A stretch of 64,000 bases of DNA from Geosiphon pyriformis. Taxonomy: Eukaryota > Glomeromycota > Glomeromycetes > Archaeosporales > Geosiphonaceae. Each line of letters starts with the position of its first letter. The stretch's first letter is position 1. The position numbers were made by a program, and so were the translations under genes. This document shows positions 12,363-27,413 of this stretch, piece by piece. Below the pieces are notes generated by a model. It made no database searches, was not told where the DNA came from, and saw only the letters and a list, made by a program, of their open reading frames with translations. Location of the stretch: NCBI GenBank assembly GCA_016748015.1, contig JAAOMT010000258.1:593008-657007 (forward strand), in the 5' to 3' direction.

Positions 12363-14290
12363 ATTGTTTATATCTTTGTACTATCTAATAATATTATTTT
12401 ACTTAATTTTATTGTTTATACTTTAATATTATAGATAACAAACTTCTAAACCATATTACTTATTGAGATAAAAAAAATATTAAAAAACTTAAGCTAACAT
12501 ATAACTAATTTAACCTTATTAAAACTAAACTAACAAAAATCTTAAAAGCTACTATTTTTGACTTTAGACTACTCATTTTAATAGTTAAGGCTTTAAAGCT
12601 ACTTAAATTTAAAACTAAAATCTTAACAATTATCAATAAAAAAAAAAGAACAATATTTGTAATTTATTTAAATCCATGCTTAAATTTACATCTAAATTAA
12701 AAGTTATTAAGTCTTTTAAAACAAGAGAAAAAAAAAACCAATAATGCTAAATTTATATTACTTAATTTGTATACAATACTAGATACTTAATTAGCCAGTA
12801 ACTTTAAAAAGTGGTTTAAAAAAACCAAACAAATATTAATAAATAAAACATTTTAAAAAAAATAAAAGATCTTAAGGCACCAAAAAAAAAAACCAGAGCC
12901 AAAATCAGAGTAAATATTATTAGAAACAAAAATCAACAAAATTACTTAAGCCCAAAACTTATTATTAAAAACAATAGAATATAAAATAAAAATACTCTTT
13001 TTAATATATAATTTGGTTAACTAAAAGCAATTTTCTTTTAATATATACTTTTTATATATCTTCAAAAATAAAAAGAATACTACACTTAAAATATATATAT
13101 TTTTTATATTAAACCAAATTTAATTTAGCCTAAAAAAGCTTTATACTATTTAAAACTGGCTTTGTATAAAAAACTAACTCCAAATTATCTTTTAATTTAA
13201 AATCAACTACAGTATAGTTAACTTTATTGTTAATTTTAAATCATTAATTAATAATACAGATTTTTTTACTGACTTTTTTTAATAAAACAGCAGAATTATA
13301 AACAGTTATTTCTATAAACAAAATAAACAAAAGTGTTTTAAACCAATTTTTAGACATCTAAATATCATAATTTTCTACAGTTTTAATTACATATACTGAA
13401 TTTTTTTGATTAGAAACAATTATTTAAATATTAGCAAATTAGCTTGATTTGATTTAATAAATTCTATTACAGTTTTTTATTATAGTTCAATTAATTGTAA
13501 TTAAATTAATACTATTTAATAATACTTAGTTATTGCAGTAATAATCATATTTTTGGCATATTTATAAAAATTTTCTTAATTATTACAGTTTAATTTGAAT
13601 AATAACTTTGTGTTTTAATATTATTGTTTACTTTAATGCTTTTTTTTAACCAATAATACAGTTTTATTTATACTTTTTTAATATAAATGTAAATTTAATA
13701 ATTTTTTTAAATTTTAAAAGAGTAATAGCCTTTCTAAAACTATTAACTATTAAAAAAAATTTCAAATAAACTGAATTTTTTTGGTAACTAATTTGTTTTT
13801 TATTGCTAAAAAATTAATATTCAAAGCAAATGACTTTTTAATTGGTATTTTTACTAAGTTTTAATAATTTTAAGATTAATTTATCTTCTGTTCAAGAAAA
13901 TATTAAGAAAAAATAGAAAAAGTTCAATATTTTTTTTTATTTTGAAATTAAAAAAACCAAAAAAAGATCACAATTTATATCAGAATTTATTTTTTTGGCT
14001 TTAAAAATAATAGTAGCTAAATCTAAAAAAAACCTATTATTAATATTAATTATAATACTATTGTCTTCACTATTACTAAACTTATTGTCTATATTCGAAT
14101 ATATATTATTACTAAAACTAAACTTGACCAAAAAAACATCTTTCTTATTATTAGAATATTTAATATTATTAAAAATAACTCTTTTTTTTGAGAAAAAAAG
14201 CCATTAACAAGATCATAAAAAGCTTCTTTGAGCATTTTTTTCTTAAGCATACTATTACTTAAAGCAGCTTTTAAGTTTATAATAAAGGGG

Positions 14291-16560
14291 TTATTAACTT
14301 AAAAAATATTAAAAAATAATAACAAAAAAAACAAAAAATTTCATTTTCTAAAAAAATGCTCTTTAAAGAATTTTAGACATAAAAAATAAAGAAGTTTATA
14401 ATTATGAATTTTTTATTAAAAACTTTAAAACTTTTAGCAAAACAAAAATTATAAAAAAGAAAAATTTTTAATTAAAAACAAAAATAATTTTAATAATTTT
14501 ATTTTAAAAAAAATTTATTAAGTAATTTTAATAATTATAAATGTTTTATTAATAAATATTTTAAAAAATAAAAAAATTGCATTTTTTTTAATTATTTAAT
14601 AAGTAAAATCGAATTGTTATTTAATATAATACAATAGATAAGTATTTTAAACTAGATACAACTCATATATTTTTTATATATAACTAATATTATTCATAAA
14701 ATAAAATAAAAAAGAAATAATTAATAATATAATATAAATTACCAAATTATATAATATTAAAAATTTTAAAAATGTCAAAAATTTAATAATAATTTAATAA
14801 AATTGTAGAAATTTTATATTGTAAAGATTTATATAGTAAAAAAAACAAACAAAAATTTTTAAAAACAAGTTAATTTTATCTTATTAAGTAATTTTTTCAG
14901 TTAGTAATTTAATACTTAAAATTTATATTTATTTAAATAAATTTATTATTCATATTATTCAAATTCAATTTTATGAATTTATACTTATTTTATTAAAATT
15001 TAATTACTTTTTTATTTTTATTTTATTTTTTCTGTTTTGTTTGTTTTGTATTTACTAATTAATTAAAAAGTATTAAAATTATAATATTAAAAATTGCCTA
15101 ATAAAAACATTAAAAAAAAGTATAAAATATATTTAAAAACTAAAATTTATTTACTAAATAAAAAACACTAAAATAAACTAATTATTATATTAAAAAAATA
15201 AAACATTAAGTATTAATATTTTTTATTTATTAACTAATTTATAAAAGCAATACCAAATCTTTTTAAAAACTAAACTATTTTAAAATAAACAATATTTAAA
15301 ATATTAAACATAAAAATATTCTTAATAAACCAAAAAATTTTAAACAAATTATTTATAAGAAAAATATTATAATTTATAAAAACTTTAATAACTTTAGCCA
15401 AAAAATTGTTTTAAAAATTAATATTTAATTTGTTAAATATTATAAAAAATTTTTGGATATCCAATTTAATATTTATAAGTTTATAGAATAATTATTAAAT
15501 AAATAGCTTAAAATATTACAAAAATTAAAAATAGTTATAGTAATATAAATAAATAAATAATAATATATGTTTTTTTATTAAATTTTTTTAATAATATATT
15601 AAGATTATATATAGTTATACTTATAAATAAAATATATAAAAGTGTTTTAAACTAATTTTTAAATAATTAAGTAACATAATTTTTAATAGTTTTAACTATA
15701 TATATAGAGTTTTTTCTAATTAAGATAAATTATATTAATATTAAAATATTAATTTAATAATAATTATAGGCTAATTTAAATATACTTTATGTCTTTTAAA
15801 ATTGTTGTTTATTAAGATCTTTATTTTATATATTAAAGCTTTAGCTTTAATTAAAGTTTTTTTAAAAGTAAAGATAAATTTAATAATTTTAAGAAAATAA
15901 TAATTTTTTTAAATCTATTTATTAAAAAAAATTTTTTTTTAATAATCTGTATTTTTGCTGTAATGTTTTTTTTTAATTACTAAAAAATAAATATTCAAAA
16001 CATAAGATTTCTTAATAAATATTTTCATTTTTTTTTTGATAATTTTAAAATTCATTATTTTTTTTTAAAATAAGAAAGTTGAATAAAAAAAATTATTTAT
16101 ATAATAGTTATAAGCACTAATAAAAAGACCAACTATTATATTAATATTAAATTTTTTATCTTAAAAATATATATTTCAAAATTAAGATAAGATTAATTTT
16201 TATTATCTGTTTTATAATTATTATCAGTTAAAAAAATACTACTTATTTTTTTAAAAATTTGTTAATAATAACTAAAAATTTGTTTAAAAATATTTTATTT
16301 TATTTTTTAAATACCTAATATTTTTAACTAAATTTTTTTGCTTTTAAAAAAAAGTAATATTAATAAAATTATAAACAAATTCTTTTACTATCTTTTTTTT
16401 GTTATGCTATTATTAAAAGCAAATATCAGATTTATTATAAAAAAGTAAAAATATTGAGAAATATAATAAGTAAAAAACAAAAACTTTTTTATTAAAATAA
16501 TGTTTTTTAAGAAATTTAAAATATACAAAAAAAATAAAAATTTATTTTTATATTTTTCAC
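14291..16560 (-). mobile_element. Probable LINE copy F remnant
   Basis: The stretch at about 14590-14720 resembles the LINE 3' tail at 51190-51310 (AATAAGT-AAATC-AATTGTTATTTA). The stretch at about 15620-16080 resembles the ORF1-side part of copy B at 13320-13900, in the same orientation. Together they suggest another minus-strand LINE copy with a large internal deletion. Base composition is almost only A and T, so alignment by eye is weak. Confidence 0.4.
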
Positions 16561-18114
16561 TTTGGTTATAATTATGAAAATACATAATATATACTTATTA
16601 TTAGTATTTATATGTTTTTTACTAATAATATATTTAATTATAAAAAGAATTTTATATAATGCTAATTTAAATTATAAATAATTATATATAATTAATTATT
16701 TAAATTAATTAAAATTTTTTTATTCAATATCTATTTAAGAATTTTTTACTATTATTTATAATAGTTTATATATTTTAATAATACAAAAATATTTTTATTA
16801 AATATTATATTTTTTAAATTATTTTTAAATTTATTATGTTTTTATTATTTTTATATTTAAGTATTATAATTATTTGTTTTTTTAATATTATTTTTGACAT
16901 TCAAACTTTTTTTAATTAATTTTATAATTTATAATTTTGTTAATTTATTTTATAATTATATTTACATATTAAATTTTTTATTTAAATATTTTATTATTTT
17001 TGTATAAGTTTTTATATCTCTTTTTTGTTGTTGTTTTTTTTATTAACATTTATTAATTTATTAAAATTAAATTTATTTTAGTTTTAATTGTTTATATTTA
17101 ATTTAAAATATAAGTTATTTTAATTTTAATTAGTATTATTATTATATTTAAAAATATAATTTAACTTTTTAATATTATTATATGTTTATTTTTTAAACCA
17201 AATTTTAAATTATTATTAATTTTCTAAATTTTCACAACTTTTTTTTGGTTTATTTTATTAATAATATATATTTAAAATTTAATAATTTTAATAAATTTCT
17301 ATTTTATACAAAATTTTTTTAAATATAAATTTTTTATAACCTTTTTTATATTATAAAATCTAGTTATTTTTTAACAATTTTTGAAAAATATATTTTTTTT
17401 GATTAAATAATATTTAATTATATTAATAATTAAGTTGTTAAGTTTAAATTTAATAATAATTAAAAAAAATATTTTCTTTAATAATTTTTTAATTATAATA
17501 AATATATAAGTTTCACTTATTAAATAAATAAATAAATAAAAACATTGTTTTAATATTTATAATCTATTTTTAAAATCATTTTAAATCATAATAATAAATA
17601 TATAAAAATCAAAAAACTTTTTTTCTTATTAATTCTTTATTTATAATAAAAATTAAAAAAAGCTAAAAAAATATTTTACTCTTTTACTTTTTACTCTATT
17701 TTTTAATAAATTACTTTTTCAATATATTTTTGTTTGTAAAAATAAATTTAATAGATTTTTTTGTTAGTATTTTAAATATAAACAAAGCTAAAATAGAAAT
17801 TTATTTTAATATAAGAAAAAAATTATATCTATATATATTTATAAAATACTAATAAAAAAGCTAAAAAAATTATTTTTAAGATTAATATAATTGATTAAAT
17901 AATAAAATAAATAATATTAATAATGTATTAAATATTAATAACTTAAAAAATTCAATTATAAAAAAAATTTATTATGTAAATCTAAATGATTTAAAAGATA
18001 TAAATAAAGTAATTTTATGAAAAATTTATATTTAAATCTATAATTTAATTAAACTATTATTATTAATTTTTTTTAATAACATAAATAATAATAATATTTT
18101 AAACTTTTTTTTTA

Positions 18115-18362
18115 AGTCTATTAATACAAAATTTTTAATGTTAACTACAAAAAAAAAGTTTTAATTTAGCGATTAATATAGTAGTTATTAATAAAAAAAA
18201 TTTAAATAATAAGTTAAAATTTGATAAAATTATTTTATCAAATAATATAATTTTAAAAATATTTTTATTAAGTCTATTAATATAAAATTTTTAATGTTAA
18301 TTACAAAAAAAAAGTTTTAATTTGGCTTAATATTATAATAATTAATAAAAAAAAATTAAATA
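18115..18362 (+). repeat. Pair of ~95-bp direct repeats
   Basis: The segments 18115-18210 and 18270-18362 share AAGTCTATTAATA-AAAATTTTTAATGTTAA-TACAAAAAAAAAGTTTTAATTT with few differences, offset by about 155 bp. They sit inside or beside the decayed LTR of LINE copy G. Confidence 0.7.
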
Positions 18363-18613
18363 TTAAATAACTTATAATCAAAACTTTTTATAAAAAAATT
18401 AATTTTTATAACAAAATAACTAAATATTATTAAAAAATTTACAAATAAAATATTTTTGAAAAAGTTAATTTTTACTACAAAACAACTATACAAATAATTA
18501 ATATAAAATTAATTCTAATATAAACTTAATAATAATAATAATTCAAAAAAAATACTTTAAAAATAAATTAATTTATTAAAATTTTACCAATTTTTATTCA
18601 AAATAATATTAAC
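18360..18613 (+). mobile_element. Decayed LTR, 3' half
   Basis: The order of AAAATAACTAAATATT, AAAGTTAATTTTTACTAC and ACAACTATACAAATAATTAA matches the 3' half of the LTR at 5290-5480 and 47820-47930. It ends near an ATTAACA terminus at 18613. The left part cannot be delimited. Confidence 0.6.
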
Positions 18614-21600
18614 AATATTAGCAAATATTTAAAATTTTTAATAATATTATTATAAAATAGTTAAAAATATTGATTAAATATTAATATAAATATTATTACT
18701 GTTTACACAAACAATTTTAATTAAAAACTTAGATTTTTGTAATATAGTTATAAGTATTGTTGTCTGTTTTTTAGATTTTGATTTTAAATAAAAGTTAATA
18801 TTTATAATGTTTTTTAATTTATTATAATTATATTAATAATATTATTAATATAAAATTAAAACTTATTTTAACATAATTAGCAATAAATATATTAACTTTT
18901 TTACTAGTAATTTTACATATTTGTCTTTTATTTTATGTTTTAATATTTATAAATAATATTTAATTACAAAAAACTAGCTTATTTTTAAAAATACATAATA
19001 TTTTGTTAGAAAATTGTTTAATTTTGTTAGTTTTATTAAATAAAAATTAAAGTTTACTAAAAAATTTGTAAACAGAATATTTGTTTATAATTTTAATTTG
19101 GTATATATAATTTTAATTTAATAAACTTAATATTTTTTGCTTTTTGTTTTTATTTTATAAAAGCTTTACATAAAAATTTGTTGATTATTATAAAAAAAAT
19201 TATATGTTTTTATATATTTAAGTATTGCTTGCTTATATTATAAGTTGTTAAAAAATTCAGATTATGTTTTCTTGTATAATATTAATTTTATTATTAAAAA
19301 AGATATTGTTTTTAATATTATTGTTAAATAAATACATATTTCTAATTATTTGGCTATAAATTTATTAATTATTTAATTATTATATAATATATTTGTTAAT
19401 AATATTATAAAAATATTTTTTTGGTATATTAATTATAATTAGTTTTTTGTAAATTCTTTAATTTTATTTGTATAATAATATTGATATTATATTAAAGACT
19501 TTTTTATTGATATTGTAATATAAGTTATTTTTTAAATTTTAATTATTATGTATATTTATGTATTTTTTTTAAAGATTAATTTAAAATCTATTCACAATAG
19601 TAAAGTCTTTTTTAAAACTATTTTTGCAATTATCTAAAGTATTTTTTTAATTTAAAACATAAAATATTAATAGTTTTTAGCATTTTTTATAATTTTTATA
19701 ATAAATTTTTTATCAATTAATAATAATATAAATAATTTTGATTAGAAATTATTTTTTTAAAGAATTCAGTTAATAAATAATAGTTTTATTTAATAAATAA
19801 TACAAATAAGTTTCTTAATATTTTTAATTATAATAATTCAAATTTTAATATTATTTTTTATTAAAAATTTCGTTGAATATTTATAAAAAATAAAAATAAA
19901 GATAGATTTATTAAAATTGTTGTTCTTAAAACTATTATATATATATATGTTTATAATTCTATAAAAAATATATTATAATAATTTTTTTTAATATTTTAAT
20001 ATAGTGCTTACTATAATTATAAAATAATACTTGTTATTATATTAATTATTATCTTTTTAAAATTATTACTGTGCTATATTATGATTGAATAATTTATATT
20101 ATTTTATAAATTTTTACTAAATTTTTAAATCATAATAATTATTATTTTTATAAAATTGTAATTAAAAATTTGTTTTAAAATATTTGTTTTTTAAGACTGT
20201 AAAAATATTTGATAATACTAAAAAAACTATTATATAAATATGTAATAAAAGATTATTTATTTTATATTTAAATTTTAATATATAAATTAAGAATATAAAT
20301 AGAGATTTAAAATAAATACAATTTTAAATATGTATTTTATTATTTTATTATAAAGAATAAAATTTAATTATCATAAATTATAAAATATATATTTTTTCAA
20401 TGTTAATATTAAAATTAATTAAAGCAATTTTCTGTTATTTATTATAATATATTAGGATTAAATTGTTCAAATTTTCAATTTTTTGGTAAATTTAAGATTA
20501 GGAATATATTAATTATTATAATAATTTATTTATTATATATTATATGTTATAAGTAAAAGCTGTTTGTTTAAAATTAGATCTTAAAATACTTTTATATTAA
20601 TGGAGAAGAGTTTTTTGACCGTTTTTAATATTTATGGTTTTAAAAAGTATTCTAGTATTAATGCTGAGATTAGAATTTGTATATGAATTGAACTTTTTTT
20701 TTTAAGATGTTTTATCAAAAAGTTTTTATTTAAAAATTTTTATTGATTTAATATTTACTTTTTTGAAAGTCATTTTTGTAAATATTCAAAAAATTATATT
20801 ATATAAAAAAAAATCTTAATAAAACTTAAATTTGCAATTACAAATTTTAAAAATCTTTAAAATTTTCATTTTTTAAGGTTTAAAATTTTTATTTTTAAGG
20901 TTTAAAATTTAATTTATGTATGAAGTGACATTTAATATATGAAACTTGATGAATTTGATTTTATAAAAAAATCAAATAATTTAATATAGCAAATTTTTTT
21001 GTTTTCCTTCAGTATTAAAACTTTGGTTGAACAATTATTTTTTTAAAAAAAAGATAAAGAGTCGAATATTTTAAAAATAAAATTCCATTGATTATAAACT
21101 GCAACATGATTAAATTAATAGATTTTTCACAAATATATTTGTGTGTCCTGAATTGAAAATTGGAATAGTCAATGTTTTATTCCAAAAGTGGTCATATTGT
21201 TAGTATATCGAAAAAAATACTAAATGATCAAAAAAAAAAATATTTTTCTTGAATTAACTGTTTAAATATCCTTGAATTATTCATAAAAGATAAAAAACTA
21301 AAAAAATTGTTGTAAAGATGCTATAAATTTTTCTTATATTTGAATGGCTCTAAATATTTTGAATGTGAAAAAAGTTTATTTAAAAGTTTTGCTAGATTTG
21401 AGATTTTTTTGTTTGTTTTGTAGTTTTTTTTTTTTTTTTTTTCGTTTGATGGTTAAAAGATTTGAAAAATATGGTTGATTTTTCTTTTATTTAATTTCAT
21501 AATATAAACCAGAAGTTAAGGCTTCATTTCCATGATATAAGTTAACGATCGAATTTCAATTTTGTAAAATTAAAATCGTGTTAATTTTGAAATATTTTTT

Positions 21601-22034
21601 CTAAACAAATCTTGAAACTTTTTTTTTTTTAAGTAAGTATTTTTGAAATCTTTAAAAAATTGAAAAATAAAATAAATAAATGCTATAATTCTTTTCTATT
21701 GTATTTATGAACAAGATTTCAAATTTTTGTAAAAAGTTTTCTATAGTTTCCCCAGCTGAAATGATTAGTATAGCTATAATTAATTTTTACTAAACTGCAG
21801 ATCACGGGATTTGAATTAAACCCACCCACACAAACAAATATATCAGAGGTTTAAATAATGATTTCATCTTAATTATTTTCCCTTATCGCTATGATATTCC
21901 TGCCTGTCAAAAATGGCGCGTTACACATGATAATTCTGAACCAAATTTGTCCGAAAACATTGACTATTTTAAAGGAGTATATAAAAACGTCATTTTTGAA
22001 CAATAAAATTAATTGAATAATAATGTATTGCCCT

Positions 22035-22037
<3 letters not shown>

Positions 22038-22069
<32 letters not shown>
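22038..22069 (+). repeat. (CT)n microsatellite
   Basis: About 16 CT units, bordered by C-rich CCCTCCCC and CCCTCCC. Confidence 0.95.
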
Positions 22070-22072
<3 letters not shown>

Positions 22073-22422
22073 CCTTTCGTTTGTTAGAGAAAAAAGAAAA
22101 TTTTTTTATCAAGGTCCAATTTTGATTGTCCTTTAAAATTACTTTGTTACAAAGTATAATTTCTTGAAAATTTAAAGGTTTTTTTTTGCCCTAATCTTCC
22201 GATTCAGAATAATTACCCCAGATGTGAGTAAGTGTTCTCAATTTTAAAGAGATTCAAGTTTAAGATATTGGGGATTCAAAAATAATTTCATTTAATTACA
22301 ATCAAAATTTTATATTTTAAAGAAATAAAAATTAAAAAAATTAGAATCAAAAGGTTATATAATTCCAAGTGATGTTTTTCTTTTAAAAGACTTTTTCTAA
22401 TAAATTTCCTTGCAAGCCAGCC

Positions 22423-22462
22423 AGCCAGCCAGCCAGCTAGCTAGCTAGCTGGCTGGCTGGCT
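22423..22462. repeat. 40-bp perfect palindrome of AGCC/GGCT units
   Basis: Each 20-bp half is the reverse complement of the other, with no spacer: AGCC units lead into AGCT units at the centre and out into GGCT units. Two more AGCC units extend the left side (22415-22422). It could extrude as a cruciform or, if transcribed, fold into one long hairpin. It lies about 780 bp upstream of the kinase start codon. Confidence 0.95.
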
Positions 22463-23243
22463 AACTAAAATTAACATACAAATTAAAGATATTCTCCTTT
22501 TAAATAAGTTAATATACGTAGACTATTATTCCCCATTAACATTTTAAGAAATGAAGGTGAATCTCTTTCAAAAATTGTTGAATTTTGATCAAAAATTCGT
22601 ATCTATCACCTTTAAAAATCATTAATTAGAATTCATAACGTAAACGTATTAAATTTTATCAATCACACACATTTGAATGTTTATACCCAAATAAACATTT
22701 ATTTTTAAAAATCAAAAATTGTCAAGTGTCACACCTGTTCAATCATTCTAGCATAAATCATTTATTCATAATTCTAACCTCGGCCCGTCAAAGCCAAGCA
22801 CGGAAATGTGGCATCATTTGGATGGTTCAAACTCAAATTGTATAATACTATTGTATTTATCTGCAATTGCCCCAAAAGATCTGCTTAAATCAAACTCCTT
22901 TTTAATTGTTTGAACTGGTTTTACCAATTGCTACAAAAGGATGTAATGCATCAATTCGATCAACCATTCGGATCACCCGGGATTTCATGTTTGCATTTTT
23001 GAGATATATACATCATAAAAAGAGTGATCCCTTTTTCTACTGGATAAATTTAATTTTGCCTTTTTTTACTTTTCTTCCTTTCTATATCAATTTTTACTTC
23101 CTTTCTTCCTTATCTTTCGTTTTCTTTTGAACTTTTCTTTATAATTCACCCTTCCCTTTTTTTTTTAGAAAATTTTCTTGATTCATCATCAAGATTTTAA
23201 ATTAGTTTGATGTTCCTGTAAAAATAAATTCAGGTAATGAAAT

Positions 23244-26444
<3,201 letters not shown>

Positions 26445-27149
26445 TATTCATGGCATTATTCTGATTTTTTTATTTTCCCAGTAAAATTTGATCATCTTTA
26501 GGCAATTAAATTGAAAATTATTTAATCCCACAACTGCCAGTTGTTATGGAAATTAGAAAATTTTGTCGAGAACTTCAATACATTGTCTTGGTAATATAGT
26601 GGCTTTAATAAAACGTAAAGTTGTTTGGAATGCAGGTTTCTTGATAGAAAATGAAAGCTAAATATGAAATTTACCATAATATCTCTATGATGAAATAAAT
26701 CACTTTTTTGTTAATAGAAAAAGCACGTCAGACGTCACATTCAAAATTAAAAACTAAGAGTAATTCATTTCTTGAAGTAAATAATATTGGAATAAGTTTA
26801 AGCTTGATGGGTTTACAAGATTTCAAGGATTTAATGATTTATAATAGGCCTGCTTGTATTTCATTCGCGGGAAACTTATCATGATGGAGAATATGAATAC
26901 AGAAAATCAATAATATTTTATCTGCTAAAAAGTGTATTGATTAAATCAATTAAAAACTTTGTCGCGTTACCAAAAAAGGACGACGCGTGAATGTTATTTT
27001 TGTTTACTAATTGATGTCGCACTGCTTATTCCTCGCAAATGTCAGCAATTATCCTGCTGGGAATATCCATATTTTCTGGTCACATTGTCATAAAAGTGGT
27101 TGTTTTATATGAATACATGAAGAAAACCAATAGGTTGTACATCATGAAA
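26445..27149. other. Kinase 3' flank and spacer
   Basis: The 3' flank of the kinase gene with AATAAA-like signals (near 26606 and 26695). An ACGTCAGACGTCA element (26725-26737, two CRE-like half sites) and an ACGCGT site near 26984 are visible. From about 27040 the sequence begins to read like decayed transposase. Confidence 0.5.
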
Positions 27150-27413
27150 CCATGCCCCCAACGAAGAATGGGGATAGTCACGAGTTTGCCGATCAATCCA
27201 AAACACACCTCCTATGTTACGCATGATGACCTTCAAGCAAAAATTCTATGTCGTGTTCCGCCTTGGTCATCACATACCCCAGATCTCAACCCCATTGAAA
27301 CATAACAGAGGAAAAAAAGTAAAAAGGAGGATGTATATTCTTTTTAATATTCGTAGAATGGGTGCCCATATTCAAGCTTGTATAGATGTAGAAGGAAACC
27401 GCACTAGATATTA
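27150..27413 (+). pseudogene. Tc1/mariner transposase C-terminal relic
   Basis: This is the end of a DDE transposase. One frame reads NPKHTSYVTHDD and then PPWSSHTPDLNPIET, the Tc1/mariner catalytic segment; the family has D-N/A-PKHT and SPDLNPIE. After a stop, an adjacent frame carries the C-terminus (FNIRRMGAHIQACIDVEGN, ending RTRY and a stop at 27412), typical of Tc1-like ends. The Asp expected before NPKHT is lost (IN instead of DN), while the last Glu is kept. Weak coding similarity may extend back to 27040. No terminal inverted repeats were found. It is dead by frameshift and mutation. Confidence 0.75.

Larger units (their letters stand above)
6635..14290 (-). mobile_element. LINE copy B, decayed, near full length
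   Basis: This is a minus-strand copy of the same LINE. In element order: an ORF1-like start near 14.2-14.3 kb, endonuclease (12362-12162, ITEIKLR...IRLWIKNKF against ITKTKLR...IRNKF in copy C), the endonuclease His region near 11.8 kb (NTDYKNVSVF), the linker (11384-11181, LFCKIVLDHLI), RT (about 10.9-9.7 kb), post-RT (9648-9418), an RNase H remnant near 7.8 kb, cysteine region (7368-7186) and a 3' tail at about 6635 matching 51190-51310. A foreign block (about 7950-9140, including R3) interrupts it. Its CpG loss and stop density are like copy A and much greater than copy C, so it is old. Confidence 0.72.
16561..20580 (+). mobile_element. Probable LINE copy G remnant with LTR insert
   Basis: A plus-strand LINE relic is supported at 19100-19260. 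The reading FCFYFIKALHKNLLIIIKK followed by KYCLLIL lines up residue for residue with the cysteine region of copy D (LCIYMIKAVHRKLLVVVKK). A decayed LTR end lies upstream at 18360-18613. The rest, 16.6-18.1 and 19.4-20.6 kb, is so A+T-rich that I cannot assign it. The ordinary composition of the gene island begins near 20.6 kb. Confidence 0.5.
20581..23243. other. Upstream region of the HRI-type kinase gene
   Basis: About 2.6 kb without a supported gene. C and G content rises here, marking the left edge of the gene island. It contains a (CT)n tract at 22038-22069, a 40-bp perfect palindrome at 22423-22462 and pyrimidine-rich sequence just before the kinase start (23030-23165). The only longer open frame (22906-23130) is low complexity and not supported. 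Confidence 0.6.

Noticed and set aside
13995-14207. Plus-strand 70-codon Leu-rich open frame.
   Set aside because: It lies antisense to LINE copy B ORF1 and is a composition artefact.
16388-16585. Minus-strand 65-codon hydrophobic open frame.
   Set aside because: Phe/Ile/Leu/Lys/Asn-rich, as any random frame would be in this A+T-rich stretch.
21800-21835. GGGATTTGAATTAAACCC resembles a tRNA T-arm.
   Set aside because: The stem does not pair correctly and no upstream D or anticodon arm is visible.
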